A stretch of 64,000 bases of DNA from Mesoterricola sediminis (GTDB lineage: Bacteria; Acidobacteriota; Holophagae; Holophagales; Holophagaceae): positions 4,137,001 through 4,201,000 of the forward strand of contig NZ_AP027081.1 in NCBI RefSeq assembly GCF_030295425.1, written 5' to 3'. Made by a program: the position numbers and the translations under genes. The notes under the pieces were generated by a model that searched no databases, was not told the origin of the DNA, and saw only the letters and a list, made by a program, of their open reading frames with translations. Below are positions 53,847 to 62,598 of this stretch, one piece after another; positions within the stretch are counted from its first letter, which is position 1, and every line of letters starts with the position of its first letter.

Positions 53847-55204
53847 GCCCGGATGCCCAGCTTGGCCAGGCGCCGGTACATCGCGCTGCGGGAGAGGCCG
53901 AGGGCCTCCGCCGCCGCGGCGGCGCCGCCGTGCCGCGCCAGGGCCTTGCGGATGAGGAGGGCCTCCATGTCCTCCATGCTGAGGTCCTCCAGGGCCGGGC
54001 TCCGGCCGTTCCCCGGGGCGAGCATGAGGTCCGCCGCGGTGATCCAGGGGCCCGAAGCCATGAGCAGGGCCCGCTCCACGGCGTGGGTCAGCTCCCGCAC
54101 GTTGCCGGGCCAGGAATGGGCCAGCAGGGCCTTCTCCGCCCCCGCGTCGAAGCCCGCCACGGCCTTGCGGTAGCGCCCCGCGCGGGCCTCCAGGAACCGC
54201 GCCGCCAGGGGCAGGATGTCCTCCGGGCGCTCCCGGAGCGGGGGCACGTGGATCTCGATGGTGTTGAGGCGGTACCGCAGGTCCTGGCGGAAGCGGCCCG
54301 CCTCCACTTCCGCCTCGAGGTCGGCGTTGGTGGCGCTGAGGACGCGCACGTCGGCGCGGAGGGTGCGGCTGGAGCCCACCCGCTCGAACTCGCCCGTCTC
54401 CAGCACCCGCAGGAGCCGGGCCTGGAGCGTGAGCGGGGCGTTGGCGATCTCGTCCAGGAAGAGGGTGCCCCCGTCCGCGAGCTCGAAACGCCCTGCCCGC
54501 GCCGCCTTGGCGTCGGTGAAGGCCCCCTTCGCGTGCCCGAAGAGCTCGCTCTCCAGCACCCCTTCCGCGAGCCCGCCCGCGTTGAGGGTGAGCAGGGGCC
54601 GGTCCGCCCTGGAGCTGGCGGCGTGGAGGGCCTGGGCCAGGAGGCTCTTGCCGGTCCCGTTCTCGCCGGTGATGAGCACGGAGGCGTCGGAGGGGCCGAT
54701 GCGCGCCACCAGGTCCAGGACCCGGCGCATGGCGGGGGAGGCCGCCACGAGGGTGGGGGCGCCTTCCCGGAGCAGCTGGTTCTCCGCCTCCAGCTGGCGG
54801 GTGCGGCGGAGGGCCCCGGCCAGCTCCAGGTGCGTGCGCAGCGTCGCCAGGAGGCGGGCGTTCTCCCAGGGCTTCTGGATGAAGTCCTTCGCGCCCCGGC
54901 GCATGGCCTCCACCGCCAGGTCGATGCTCCCCCAGGCGGTCATGACGACGACGGGGAGCTCGGGCTCGCGGGCCTGGACCCGCGCGAGCAGGTCCAGGCC
55001 CTCCTGGCCGGAGGTGGTGTCCCGGGTGTAGTTCATGTCCAGGAGCAGGAGGTCCGGCCGCGGCCCCTCCAGGGCGGCCAGCACGGCCTCGGGGGAGGCG
55101 GCGGTCTCCACCTTGTAGCCCTCGGACTTGAGGAGGAGGCGCAGGCTCTCGCGCACACCGGTCTGGTCGTCGGAGATCAGGATGCGGGCGGCGGAGGTGG
55201 GCAT
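53843..55204 (-). CDS. NtrC-family sigma-54-dependent response regulator
   Basis: 453 residues. Receiver about 8-120 with phospho-Asp D56 (LLLLDMNYT); AAA+ domain about 145-370 with Walker A GENGTGKS (180-187) and Walker B GTLFLDEI; Fis-type helix-turn-helix at the end (AAAEALGLSRSAMYRRLAKLG). The sigma-54 contact loop reads GAFTDA (227-232) rather than GAFTGA, a variant seen in other natural regulators. Probably activates its own operon from the -24/-12 promoter at 59646-59661. Confidence 0.92.
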   Translation of the reverse strand: MPTSAARILISDDQTGVRESLRLLLKSEGYKVETAASPEAVLAALEGPRPDLLLLDMNYTRDTTSGQEGLDLLARVQAREPELPVVVMTAWGSIDLAVEAMRRGAKDFIQKPWENARLLATLRTHLELAGALRRTRQLEAENQLLREGAPTLVAASPAMRRVLDLVARIGPSDASVLITGENGTGKSLLAQALHAASSRADRPLLTLNAGGLAEGVLESELFGHAKGAFTDAKAARAGRFELADGGTLFLDEIANAPLTLQARLLRVLETGEFERVGSSRTLRADVRVLSATNADLEAEVEAGRFRQDLRYRLNTIEIHVPPLRERPEDILPLAARFLEARAGRYRKAVAGFDAGAEKALLAHSWPGNVRELTHAVERALLMASGPWITAADLMLAPGNGRSPALEDLSMEDMEALLIRKALARHGGAAAAAEALGLSRSAMYRRLAKLGIRA

Positions 55205-55231
55205 GGAACCCTTCAGGAGGACCTCCCTATC

Positions 55232-57637
55232 CTACTCGTCCCGGAGGGCGACCAAGGGGTCCACCCGGGCGGCTTTCAGGGCGGGCAAGAGGCAGGCCGC
55301 AGCACAAACGAGGGCGAGGCCGGCGGTGACCAGGCCGAAGGTGGACAGGTCCCAGGGGCGGACGCCGACGATCAGCGATTCCAGGAACCGGCCCAGGACC
55401 AGGGAGAGGGCCACGCCTGCGGCGATCCCGCCCAGGGCCATGCGGAGCCCCTGGCCCAGGACCAGGCCGAGCACGCTCCCCACCTGGGCGCCCAGGGCCA
55501 TCCGCACCCCGATCTCCCGGGTGCGCAGGGCCGTCAGGAAGTTGATCACCGCGTAGATCCCCACCCCCGCCAGGAGCAGGGCGAGCCCTGCGAAGGCGCC
55601 CAGGAGCAGGCTCCGGGACCTGGCCGCGTCGCGGTCCGAGGCGACGGCCTCCTCCATGGTCAGGATCGCGCCCACGGGCAGGTCGGGATCCAGCTCCCGC
55701 ACCGCGTTCCGGAGGACGCCGGCCATGGCGGAGGGGGCGGTGGTGGTGCGCACCAGCAGGGCGAAGCGGGCCATGTTCGCGCCGGGCCCCTGGGCGTAGG
55801 CCGCCGGGAAGTAGACCTCGGGCCGGGGCGCCAGGGCCAGTCCGTCGTGGCGCACCGTCCCCACGACGCCCACGATGGGCAGGAAGGGGCCCGAATCGCC
55901 GGCGACGGAGACGGCGCCCTGGAGGACGTCGCCCCCGGGGAAGTCCCGGCGGGCCAAGGCCTGGCTGACGACGCAGGCGTTGGTCTCGAAGGGGGCCAGG
56001 TCCCGTCCCTGCAGGACCGGGATGCCCATGGCCGCGAAGTAGCCGGAGCTGACCTGGTGATGGATGGCCTCGAGGGCGTCGTCGGTGCGGCCCTTCAGGC
56101 TGTAGCTGCTGGTGCGGGTGGAGCCCAGGAACGGGGTCGTGTCGTTCGCCGAGGCCGCGACCACGCCCGGCGACTGCCGGATCCGCTGCAGGAGGCCGTC
56201 GAGGAGGGCCATCCGGCGGGCGGCCTCGCCGTACTTGTAGGCGGGCAGGGTGAAGCGCGCCGCCAGGAGGTGGTCCGCCTTGAAGCCGGGGTCCACGGTG
56301 CTCAGGTGCTGGAAGCTGCGGAGCATGAGGCCGGCCCCCACGAGGAGCGCCGTGGCCAGGGCCGTCTCCGAGGCCACCAGGAGGCCCCGGAGGCGGGGAT
56401 GGGTGCTGCCGCCCCCGCCCTTCCCTTCCTTGAGGAAGTCCGCGAGGCGCATGTTCCGCAGGTTGAACGCGGGCATGAGGCCGAAGAGCAGGGCCGCCGC
56501 CAGCGAGAGCCCCAGCGTGAAGGCCACGGGCCCCGCCCCGAGGGACGGCTGGCGCAGGCCGGGCACCAGGGAGCCCAGGAGCCCCACCAGCCCCGCCAGG
56601 GTCCAACGGGCCAGCAGCAACCCGGCGGCGCCCCCCAGGAGGCCGATGACGAGGCTCTCCGCGAAGGCGCTGCGGACGAGTTCCATCGGACCCGCGCCCA
56701 GCGCGGCCCGGATGGCCATCTCCCGCTGCCGGCCCGCGCTCCGGGCCAGCATGAGGTTCATGATGTTGGCGCAGGCGATGAGCAGGACGCAGCCCACCGC
56801 GCCCATGAGCACCAGGAGGGTGCCCCGGCTGCCCAGGACGACCCGGTCCTTGAGGGGGACGACGTTGGCCGTGAAATGGAGGTTGGTGTCGGGGTAGGCC
56901 GTCTCCAGGCGCGCGGCCGCGGCCCGCAGGTCCTGGGCGCACGAGGCCACCGTGGCGCCGGGCTTCAGGCGCCCCACGGCCCCCATGAAGTGGTTGCCGC
57001 GCTGGCCGAGCTGTTCCTTCGTCAGGCTCAGCGGGACGAGGATCCGCGCGCTGCCGATGCGGTGCGGAAACCGGAAGCCCGGCGGCAGGATGCCCACCAC
57101 CTGGGTGTCCAGGCCGTCCAGGCGGATGGAGCGTCCCACCAGGGCCGGATCGCCGCCGAAGGTGCGCATCCAGAATTCATGGGTGAGGAGGGCGACGCGG
57201 GGGGCCGCTTCCCGGTCCTCCTCGGGCAGGAAGTCCCGGCCCAGCACCGGCTGGACGCGGAGGAGCCCGAGGAAGTTCCAGGAGACCTGCCCCGCGGGGA
57301 CCAGCGCCGGCTCCCCGCCCCCGGTGTAGGTGAGGACGGTGTTGTCGACGCCCGCCATGCCTTCGAGCTGGGTCCCCATGCGCTGCCAGTCCTGGAAGTC
57401 GGGAGCGGAGAGGGGGTTGATGGCGCGGCCCCGGGCGGGGTTGGCGCCCTCGATGGAGACGAGGCGGTCCGCCGCCGGGAAGGGCAGCGGCTGGAGCAGG
57501 ACCCGGTCCACGAGGCTGAAGATCGCGGTGTTGGCCCCGATGCCGAGGGCGAGGATCAGGACGGCGGTGATGGCGAAGCCGGGGCTCCTGCGGAGGGACC
57601 GCAGCGCCCAGCGCAGGTGGTGGAGGGTTCCGTGCAT
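55232..57637 (-). CDS. Two-unit MacB/FtsX-type ABC permease (ADOP-like)
   Basis: 801 residues holding two MacB_PCD plus FtsX units, about 1-420 and 425-800, each with a membrane helix, a periplasmic core domain and three further helices. The first contains the motif LRRSPGFAITAVLILALGIGANTAIFS; the ends LALVCAAACLLPALKAARVDPLVALR and REMAIRAALGAG are classic. This single-chain layout is the one called ADOP in Acidobacteriota, where most copies lack a partner ATPase; here ATPase and adaptor are adjacent. Probably exports a lipid, peptide or drug, or powers envelope lipoprotein work. Confidence 0.88.
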   Translation of the reverse strand: MHGTLHHLRWALRSLRRSPGFAITAVLILALGIGANTAIFSLVDRVLLQPLPFPAADRLVSIEGANPARGRAINPLSAPDFQDWQRMGTQLEGMAGVDNTVLTYTGGGEPALVPAGQVSWNFLGLLRVQPVLGRDFLPEEDREAAPRVALLTHEFWMRTFGGDPALVGRSIRLDGLDTQVVGILPPGFRFPHRIGSARILVPLSLTKEQLGQRGNHFMGAVGRLKPGATVASCAQDLRAAAARLETAYPDTNLHFTANVVPLKDRVVLGSRGTLLVLMGAVGCVLLIACANIMNLMLARSAGRQREMAIRAALGAGPMELVRSAFAESLVIGLLGGAAGLLLARWTLAGLVGLLGSLVPGLRQPSLGAGPVAFTLGLSLAAALLFGLMPAFNLRNMRLADFLKEGKGGGGSTHPRLRGLLVASETALATALLVGAGLMLRSFQHLSTVDPGFKADHLLAARFTLPAYKYGEAARRMALLDGLLQRIRQSPGVVAASANDTTPFLGSTRTSSYSLKGRTDDALEAIHHQVSSGYFAAMGIPVLQGRDLAPFETNACVVSQALARRDFPGGDVLQGAVSVAGDSGPFLPIVGVVGTVRHDGLALAPRPEVYFPAAYAQGPGANMARFALLVRTTTAPSAMAGVLRNAVRELDPDLPVGAILTMEEAVASDRDAARSRSLLLGAFAGLALLLAGVGIYAVINFLTALRTREIGVRMALGAQVGSVLGLVLGQGLRMALGGIAAGVALSLVLGRFLESLIVGVRPWDLSTFGLVTAGLALVCAAACLLPALKAARVDPLVALRDE

Positions 57638-57660
57638 GGGGTTCTCCTCGGGCGCCGGGG

Positions 57661-58356
57661 TCAGGCCTGGCAGGGGGCGTCTTCGACGATGCGGCCGTCG
57701 AAGAGGTGGACCGTGCGCTCCGCGTGCTGGGCGAAGCGGGTGTCGTGGGTCACCATGCAGAGGGTGGATCCGCGCCGGTGGAGGTCCTTCAGGAGGTTCA
57801 TGACGGCCTCGCCGTTGGTGGAGTCCAGGTTCCCGGTGGGCTCGTCGGCGAGGAGGATGGAGGGACGGCCCGCCAGGGCCCGGGCCACGGCCACCCGCTG
57901 CTGCTGGCCGCCGGAGAGCTGGTTGGGCACGTGCTTGGCGCGGTGGGACATGCCCACCTCCTCCAGGGCCTCCAGCACGCGGGGCCGCCGTTCGCCGGCG
58001 GACAGGCCGCGGTAGATCAGGGGCAGCTCCACGTTCTCGTAGACGTTGAGATCCCCGATGAGATTGAAGCTCTGGAAGATGAAGCCGATCTCGTGGTTGC
58101 GGATGCGGGCCCGCCGGGAGAGGCTGAGGCCGGCCACCGCCTTGCCGTTGAGGGTGTAGGCCCCGGCGGTGGGCGTGTCCAGCAGTCCCAGGATGGACAG
58201 CAGGGTGGACTTGCCGCACCCCGAGGGGCCGGAGATGGAGATGAACTCCCCCTGTCTGATGTCCAGGTGGATGTCGGACAGGGCGTGGGTCTCCACCTCG
58301 TCGGTGGTGAACACTTTCTTGATGCCTTCCAGCGAGATCAGGGATCGGGCGGCCAT
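57661..58356 (-). CDS. MacB/LolD-type ABC transporter ATPase
   Basis: 231 residues, normal. Walker A GPSGCGKST (about 40-48), Q-loop FQSFNLI, signature LSGGQQQRVAVARAL, Walker B ILLADEPTGNLDS and the switch His in VTHDTRFA. Energises the permease encoded 23 bases downstream. GAGGAG precedes the ATG. Confidence 0.94.
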   Translation of the reverse strand: MAARSLISLEGIKKVFTTDEVETHALSDIHLDIRQGEFISISGPSGCGKSTLLSILGLLDTPTAGAYTLNGKAVAGLSLSRRARIRNHEIGFIFQSFNLIGDLNVYENVELPLIYRGLSAGERRPRVLEALEEVGMSHRAKHVPNQLSGGQQQRVAVARALAGRPSILLADEPTGNLDSTNGEAVMNLLKDLHRRGSTLCMVTHDTRFAQHAERTVHLFDGRIVEDAPCQA

Positions 58357-58375
58357 GGCGGTCTCCTCGGGTCGG

Positions 58376-59620
58376 TTACTTGATGCGGATGCGGTCGGAT
58401 GCGTCCCAGGCGCTGGTGTCCGACAGGATCACCTGGTCGCCGGGCTTCAGGCCGTCCAGGACTTCGATGGTGGAGACGGAGCCGCGCCCCAGGCGCACCG
58501 TCACCCGCGTGGCCTCCGCGCCGCCGGGGGCCAGGCGGTAGAGGCTCACGGTGCCGTAGGGCTGGGCCTGCACGGGCCGCCCCACGAAGACCCCGTCCGC
58601 CGCCCGGTCCAGCTCGACGATGCCCTCCACGCTCAGGTCGGGCCGGGCCCCCTTGGGCAGGGGCCCCTCCAGGCTCGCGTCCACGGTGACGGTGCCGTTC
58701 ACCACGGCGGGGTCGATGCGGATGACGCGGCCCTGCACGACGCCGTTGCGGGTGTCCACGGCCACCGGCTGGCCCACGACGATGTCCTTGGCCTGGGTCT
58801 CGCTGATCCGGAGTTCGGCCTTGAGGCGGGTGGGCTCGGCCACCCGGGCCAGGGAGGCCCCGGGGGCCAGGCGCTGGCCCACCTGGGCCTGCAGCGCCTG
58901 CAGCACCCCGGTGAGACCCGCCCGCACCTTCAGGGCGGCCACCTGGCTCTGTTTGAGGAGCCAGAGGGCCTTGGCCTGCTCGACCTTCGCCTGGCTCGCG
59001 GCCAACTGGGCCCCCAGGGAGGCCTCGCCCAGCTTGAGGCGGTCCTGTTCGATCTGGTACCGGGTGGAGAGTTCCTCCGCCCGGCCCCGGGCCTGGAGCA
59101 CCACGTGCCGGGCCACGTAGCCGTCCCGGGCCAGGATCTCCTTGGCCTCCAGATCCATGCGCGCGTCGAGGTTGCCGGCCTTCACCGTGGCCAGGGCCGC
59201 GCGCTTGTCCAGCAGGGCCTCCTGGACCCGGGCCTTGGCGCTGGTGTACTCCCCTTCCGCCGCCCGGTACTGCCACTGGGCGTCCAGCGCCGCCTGCTGC
59301 AGCTCGGGGTTGGAGAGCTCGAGGATCACCGTGTCGGCCTTCACGGGGGTGCCCGGCCACACGTGGATCTTCTCCACCCGGCTGTCGAAGCTGGTGGCGA
59401 TCCAGCGCACCTCCACGGGCTGGAGGGTGCCCGTGCCCCGCACCTGGAACACCATCGGCCCCCGCTTCACCGTGTCCACGAGGATGGACGGGCGCTCCAC
59501 GACGGGCACGGCGGGCTTGAGCCGGGCCAGGCCCACGGTGAGCAGGACGACGCCCAGGCCGGCGCCGCCCAGGGCGAGGGCCTTCTTGCGGTTGGGCTGG
59601 GGGGTCCGGGCGAAATCCAT
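58376..59620 (-). CDS. Efflux periplasmic adaptor (MacA/HlyD type)
   Basis: 414 residues. N-terminal anchor helix about 14-33; beta-barrel and lipoyl parts flank a long alpha-helical hairpin (about 105-230, Ala/Glu/Lys-rich) as in MacA. DSRVEKIHVWPGTPVKADTVI is the first lipoyl half, and the end (VLDGLKPGDQVILSD) is typical. Joins the inner-membrane permease to an outer-membrane channel, none of which is encoded here. First gene of the operon, behind a sigma-54 promoter. ATG 59620; a longer frame to 59671 would cross the promoter. Confidence 0.9.
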   Translation of the reverse strand: MDFARTPQPNRKKALALGGAGLGVVLLTVGLARLKPAVPVVERPSILVDTVKRGPMVFQVRGTGTLQPVEVRWIATSFDSRVEKIHVWPGTPVKADTVILELSNPELQQAALDAQWQYRAAEGEYTSAKARVQEALLDKRAALATVKAGNLDARMDLEAKEILARDGYVARHVVLQARGRAEELSTRYQIEQDRLKLGEASLGAQLAASQAKVEQAKALWLLKQSQVAALKVRAGLTGVLQALQAQVGQRLAPGASLARVAEPTRLKAELRISETQAKDIVVGQPVAVDTRNGVVQGRVIRIDPAVVNGTVTVDASLEGPLPKGARPDLSVEGIVELDRAADGVFVGRPVQAQPYGTVSLYRLAPGGAEATRVTVRLGRGSVSTIEVLDGLKPGDQVILSDTSAWDASDRIRIK

Positions 59621-59645
59621 GGGCACTCCGGGGCTGCCCCTGGAT

Positions 59646-59661
59646 AGCGAACCCCGTGCCG
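59646..59661 (-). promoter_or_regulatory. Sigma-54 (-24/-12) promoter of efflux/two-component operon
   Basis: On the minus strand the 16 bases read CGGCACGGGGTTCGCT. Against the consensus TGGCACGRNNNTTGCW only the first base and one base of TTGC differ; the GG and GC anchors are correctly 10 bases apart. The start codon of the adaptor follows 25 bases on, with a ribosome site between. The operon itself encodes the NtrC-type activator. Confidence 0.75.
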
Positions 59662-59721
59662 GATCCTTCAAACGCTCAGGATGGGAAGGTTAGGCCAACG
59701 CCCATCCTCCGGGCCGGGCGC

Positions 59722-59749
59722 CGCGCCGTCCCACTTCCGGGACGGCGCG
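59722..59749 (-). terminator. Hairpin after proC
   Basis: CGCGCCGTCCC/GGGACGGCGCG perfect 11-bp stem with a 6-base loop, 18 bases past the proC stop. No T-run. Confidence 0.6.
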
Positions 59750-59767
59750 TCCCAGAGGAGAGGCAGG

Positions 59768-60577
59768 CTACTTGCCGAGTCCCCCGGCCACCTGGGCGGC
59801 ACGCTCGATGCCCCGGGCCAGGACGGAGCGGATGCGGCCGTCCTCCAGGGCCAGGAGCCCGGCGATGGTGCATCCGGCGGGGGTGGTGACCTCGTCCTTG
59901 AGGGCCGCCGGGTGGCGCCCCGTCTGGAGGACCATGGCGGCGGAGCCCAGGGTCATCCGGGCCGCCAGCTCCACGGCCACGGCCCGCGGCAGGCCGCACT
60001 GCACGCCCCCCTCGGCCAGGGCCTCCAGGATGACGAAGATGAAGGCGGGCCCGCTGGCGCTGAGGCCGGTGACCGCGTCGAAGTGGGGCTCCTCCAGCTC
60101 GATGACGGCCCCCAGGGGCTCGAAGAACGTGCGCGCGACGGCCAGGTGGGCCTCCGTGGCCTCCCGGCCCGGCGCCAGGACCGTGGTGCCCATGCGGATC
60201 GAGCAGGGGGTGTTCGGCATGGCCCGCACCACCGGGGTGGTGGGCTTCACCCGCCCTTCCAGGTAGGCCAGGTCCACGCCGGCGGCGATGGAGACGACGA
60301 GGGGGTCGTGGTCCAGGGCGCCGGCGGTCCGCAGGCCGTCCAGGACGGCCCCCAGGTCCTTGGGCTTCACGCAGAGGAGCACGGCCTCGGCCTGCCGGGC
60401 CGCGTCCGCGGGGGAAGCCGCCCAGGCCACGCCCAGGGCCTCGGCCCGGGCGCGCACGCCCTTGCCCTTGTCGCAGACGATGACCTCCGCCGGCGGTCGT
60501 CCGGCGGCCTCCACCAGGCCGCCGCAGATGGCCTGCCCCATGGTGCCGAACCCGACGATCGCCAGCTTGTAGGTCAT
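59768..60577 (-). CDS. proC: Pyrroline-5-carboxylate reductase
   Basis: 269 residues, normal. N-terminal NAD(P) fold with AIVGFGTMGQAICGGL, then VVRAMPNTPCSIRMG and the C-terminal family signature with GLSASGPAFIFVILEALAEGG and EVTTPAGCTIAGL. Last step of proline synthesis in the cytoplasm. ATG 60577 lies 17 bases after the aspS stop, so the two are probably one operon; the longer open frame upstream is inside aspS. Confidence 0.93.
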   Translation of the reverse strand: MTYKLAIVGFGTMGQAICGGLVEAAGRPPAEVIVCDKGKGVRARAEALGVAWAASPADAARQAEAVLLCVKPKDLGAVLDGLRTAGALDHDPLVVSIAAGVDLAYLEGRVKPTTPVVRAMPNTPCSIRMGTTVLAPGREATEAHLAVARTFFEPLGAVIELEEPHFDAVTGLSASGPAFIFVILEALAEGGVQCGLPRAVAVELAARMTLGSAAMVLQTGRHPAALKDEVTTPAGCTIAGLLALEDGRIRSVLARGIERAAQVAGGLGK

Positions 60578-60594
60578 GCGTGCTCCGGAGGCCC

Positions 60595-62550
60595 CTACAG
60601 GGGCAGGCGCGTGGTCTCCACCTTCACCACCTCGCCGTCCAGCACGACCGTGCTCGTGGACGTGGGCGCGTTGGCGGTCGTGAGCGTGCGCAGGGCGCCC
60701 AGGGGGGCCTGGACCTCCGCGGGGACGCTCTCGAAGAACATGACCCCGGCCCGCCACTGCTGGGCCTGCTCGATCTGCACCCGCAGCTCCCGCAGCTGGC
60801 GGGGATCCACCGGCGAGGGGGCGCTGGTCATCAGGCAGCGGGCCTGGGCGGTCTTGGGGAAGGCGATGACCTCCCGGATGTTGGTGGCGCCCACCAGGAG
60901 CATGACGAGCCGGTCCAGGCCCAGGGCGATGCCGCCGTGGGGCGGGGCCCCGTAGGAGAGGGCGTTGAGGAGGAAGCCGAACTGCTCCTGGATCACGTCC
61001 TCCTGGAAGCCGATCGCCTTGAAGAGGCGGTTCTGCACGTCGGCGTCGTGGATGCGGATGGAGCCGCCGCCCAGCTCGAAGCCGTTGAGGATGACGTCGT
61101 AGGCCATGGCCCGGCAGCTGCCGGGATCGGTCTCCAGGCGGTCCAGGTCGTCGGGGTGGGGGCTCGTGAAGGGGTGGTGGCAGGCCACGAAGCGCCCGTT
61201 CTCCTCGCTCCACTCGAGCAGGGGGAAATCGACCACCCACAGGAACGCGAACGTGGACTCGTCGATGAGGCCCAGGGACCGGGCCAGGCGCAGGCGGATC
61301 TCGCCGAGCACCTTGGAGGTCTGGTCGTCGGCGCCCACCGCGAAGACCGCGAGGCCCTCGCCGTCCACGCCCAGGGCCGCCTTCAGCCTGGCCTCGAGGC
61401 CGGCGTCGATGAACTTCTTGAAGCTGGAGGAGAGGCCGTCCTTCCCCCACTTCACGTAGGGAAGGCCGCCGGCCCCCAGGTGCTTGGCGACATCCTGCAG
61501 CTCATCCAGCTGCTTGCGGCTCATCGCGCCCGCCTGCTCTCCCTGGAAGAAGAGGCCCCGGACGCGGCGCTGGCCGCCGGACTCGGAGGCCGCGCGGAAG
61601 AGGTTGAAGGCGCTCTCGGCGAAGACGCCGGTGACGTCCTGGATCTTCACGGCGCACCGGGTGTCGGGCTTGTCCGAGCCGTACCACTCCATGGCGTCCC
61701 GGTAGGGCAGGCGCGGGAACGGCGCCTGGACCTTCCGGCCCACGAGGGCGGCGAGCTCCACCAGCAGGGGCTCCATCATGTCCTGCACATCCTGGGCGCG
61801 GACGAAACTCATCTCCACGTCCACCTGGGTGAACTCCGGCTGGCGGTCGGCGCGCAGGTCCTCGTCCCGGAAGCACCGGGAGATCTGCACGTAGCGCTCG
61901 AAGCCGGCCACCTGGAGCAGCTGCTTGTAGAGCTGGGGGGACTGGGGGAGGGCGTAGAACTCGCCGTGGTGCACGCGGGAGGGGACGAGGTAGTCCCGGG
62001 CGCCCTCGGGGGTGGACTTGCCCAGGATGGGGGTCTCCACCTCCACGAAGTCGTGCTTCAGGAAGTAGCTGCGGACGATCTGGGCGACCTGGCTCCGCAG
62101 GAGCATGTTGCGCTGGAGGCTCTCGCGGCGGAGGTCGAGGAAGCGCCACTTGAGGCGGAGGTCCTCGTTGGCCTCGGCGGAGTCGTCCACGGGGATGGGC
62201 GGGGTCTGGGCGGTGTTGAGGATGCGCAGGTCGGTGAGGCGGACCTCGATGTCGCCCGTGGGCAGGTTGGGGTTCTTCTGCTCCCGCTCGGCCACGACGC
62301 CCTCGGCCCCCAGGACGAACTCGCCGCGCACCGCCTTGAGGCGGGCCAGGAGCTCGGGGGAGACTTCCGTCTCGTTGGCCACCAGCTGCACGACGCCCCA
62401 GCGGTCCCGCAGATCCAGGAAGACCAGGGAACCGAGGTTCCGGATGCGCTTGCACCAGCCCAGGAGTCGCACGCGCTTGCCGGCGTCCCCGATGCGGAGG
62501 TCGCCGTTGCGGTGAGTACGTTGGAAGTCGCCAAAGGGATCGAGTTTCAT
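60595..62550 (-). CDS. aspS: Aspartyl-tRNA synthetase with C-terminal extension
   Basis: 651 residues against about 590 in E. coli. OB-fold anticodon domain about 20-105 (VRLLGWCKRIRNLGSLVFLDLRD); class II core with motif 2 FRDEDLRADRQPEFTQVDVEMSF; the GAD insertion about 290-420; motif 3 GGIALGLDRLVMLL. The normal end (TSAPSPVDPRQLRELRV) is followed by about 55 more residues with a predicted short helix and beta strands (VVLDGEVVKVETTRLPL). Charges tRNA-Asp; bacterial-type, so it may or may not also charge tRNA-Asn. Confidence 0.95.
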   Translation of the reverse strand: MKLDPFGDFQRTHRNGDLRIGDAGKRVRLLGWCKRIRNLGSLVFLDLRDRWGVVQLVANETEVSPELLARLKAVRGEFVLGAEGVVAEREQKNPNLPTGDIEVRLTDLRILNTAQTPPIPVDDSAEANEDLRLKWRFLDLRRESLQRNMLLRSQVAQIVRSYFLKHDFVEVETPILGKSTPEGARDYLVPSRVHHGEFYALPQSPQLYKQLLQVAGFERYVQISRCFRDEDLRADRQPEFTQVDVEMSFVRAQDVQDMMEPLLVELAALVGRKVQAPFPRLPYRDAMEWYGSDKPDTRCAVKIQDVTGVFAESAFNLFRAASESGGQRRVRGLFFQGEQAGAMSRKQLDELQDVAKHLGAGGLPYVKWGKDGLSSSFKKFIDAGLEARLKAALGVDGEGLAVFAVGADDQTSKVLGEIRLRLARSLGLIDESTFAFLWVVDFPLLEWSEENGRFVACHHPFTSPHPDDLDRLETDPGSCRAMAYDVILNGFELGGGSIRIHDADVQNRLFKAIGFQEDVIQEQFGFLLNALSYGAPPHGGIALGLDRLVMLLVGATNIREVIAFPKTAQARCLMTSAPSPVDPRQLRELRVQIEQAQQWRAGVMFFESVPAEVQAPLGALRTLTTANAPTSTSTVVLDGEVVKVETTRLPL

Positions 62551-62598
62551 AGCCTTCTAGGATCGCACCCGGACGCCTCCGGCTCAAGGATCCCGGCG

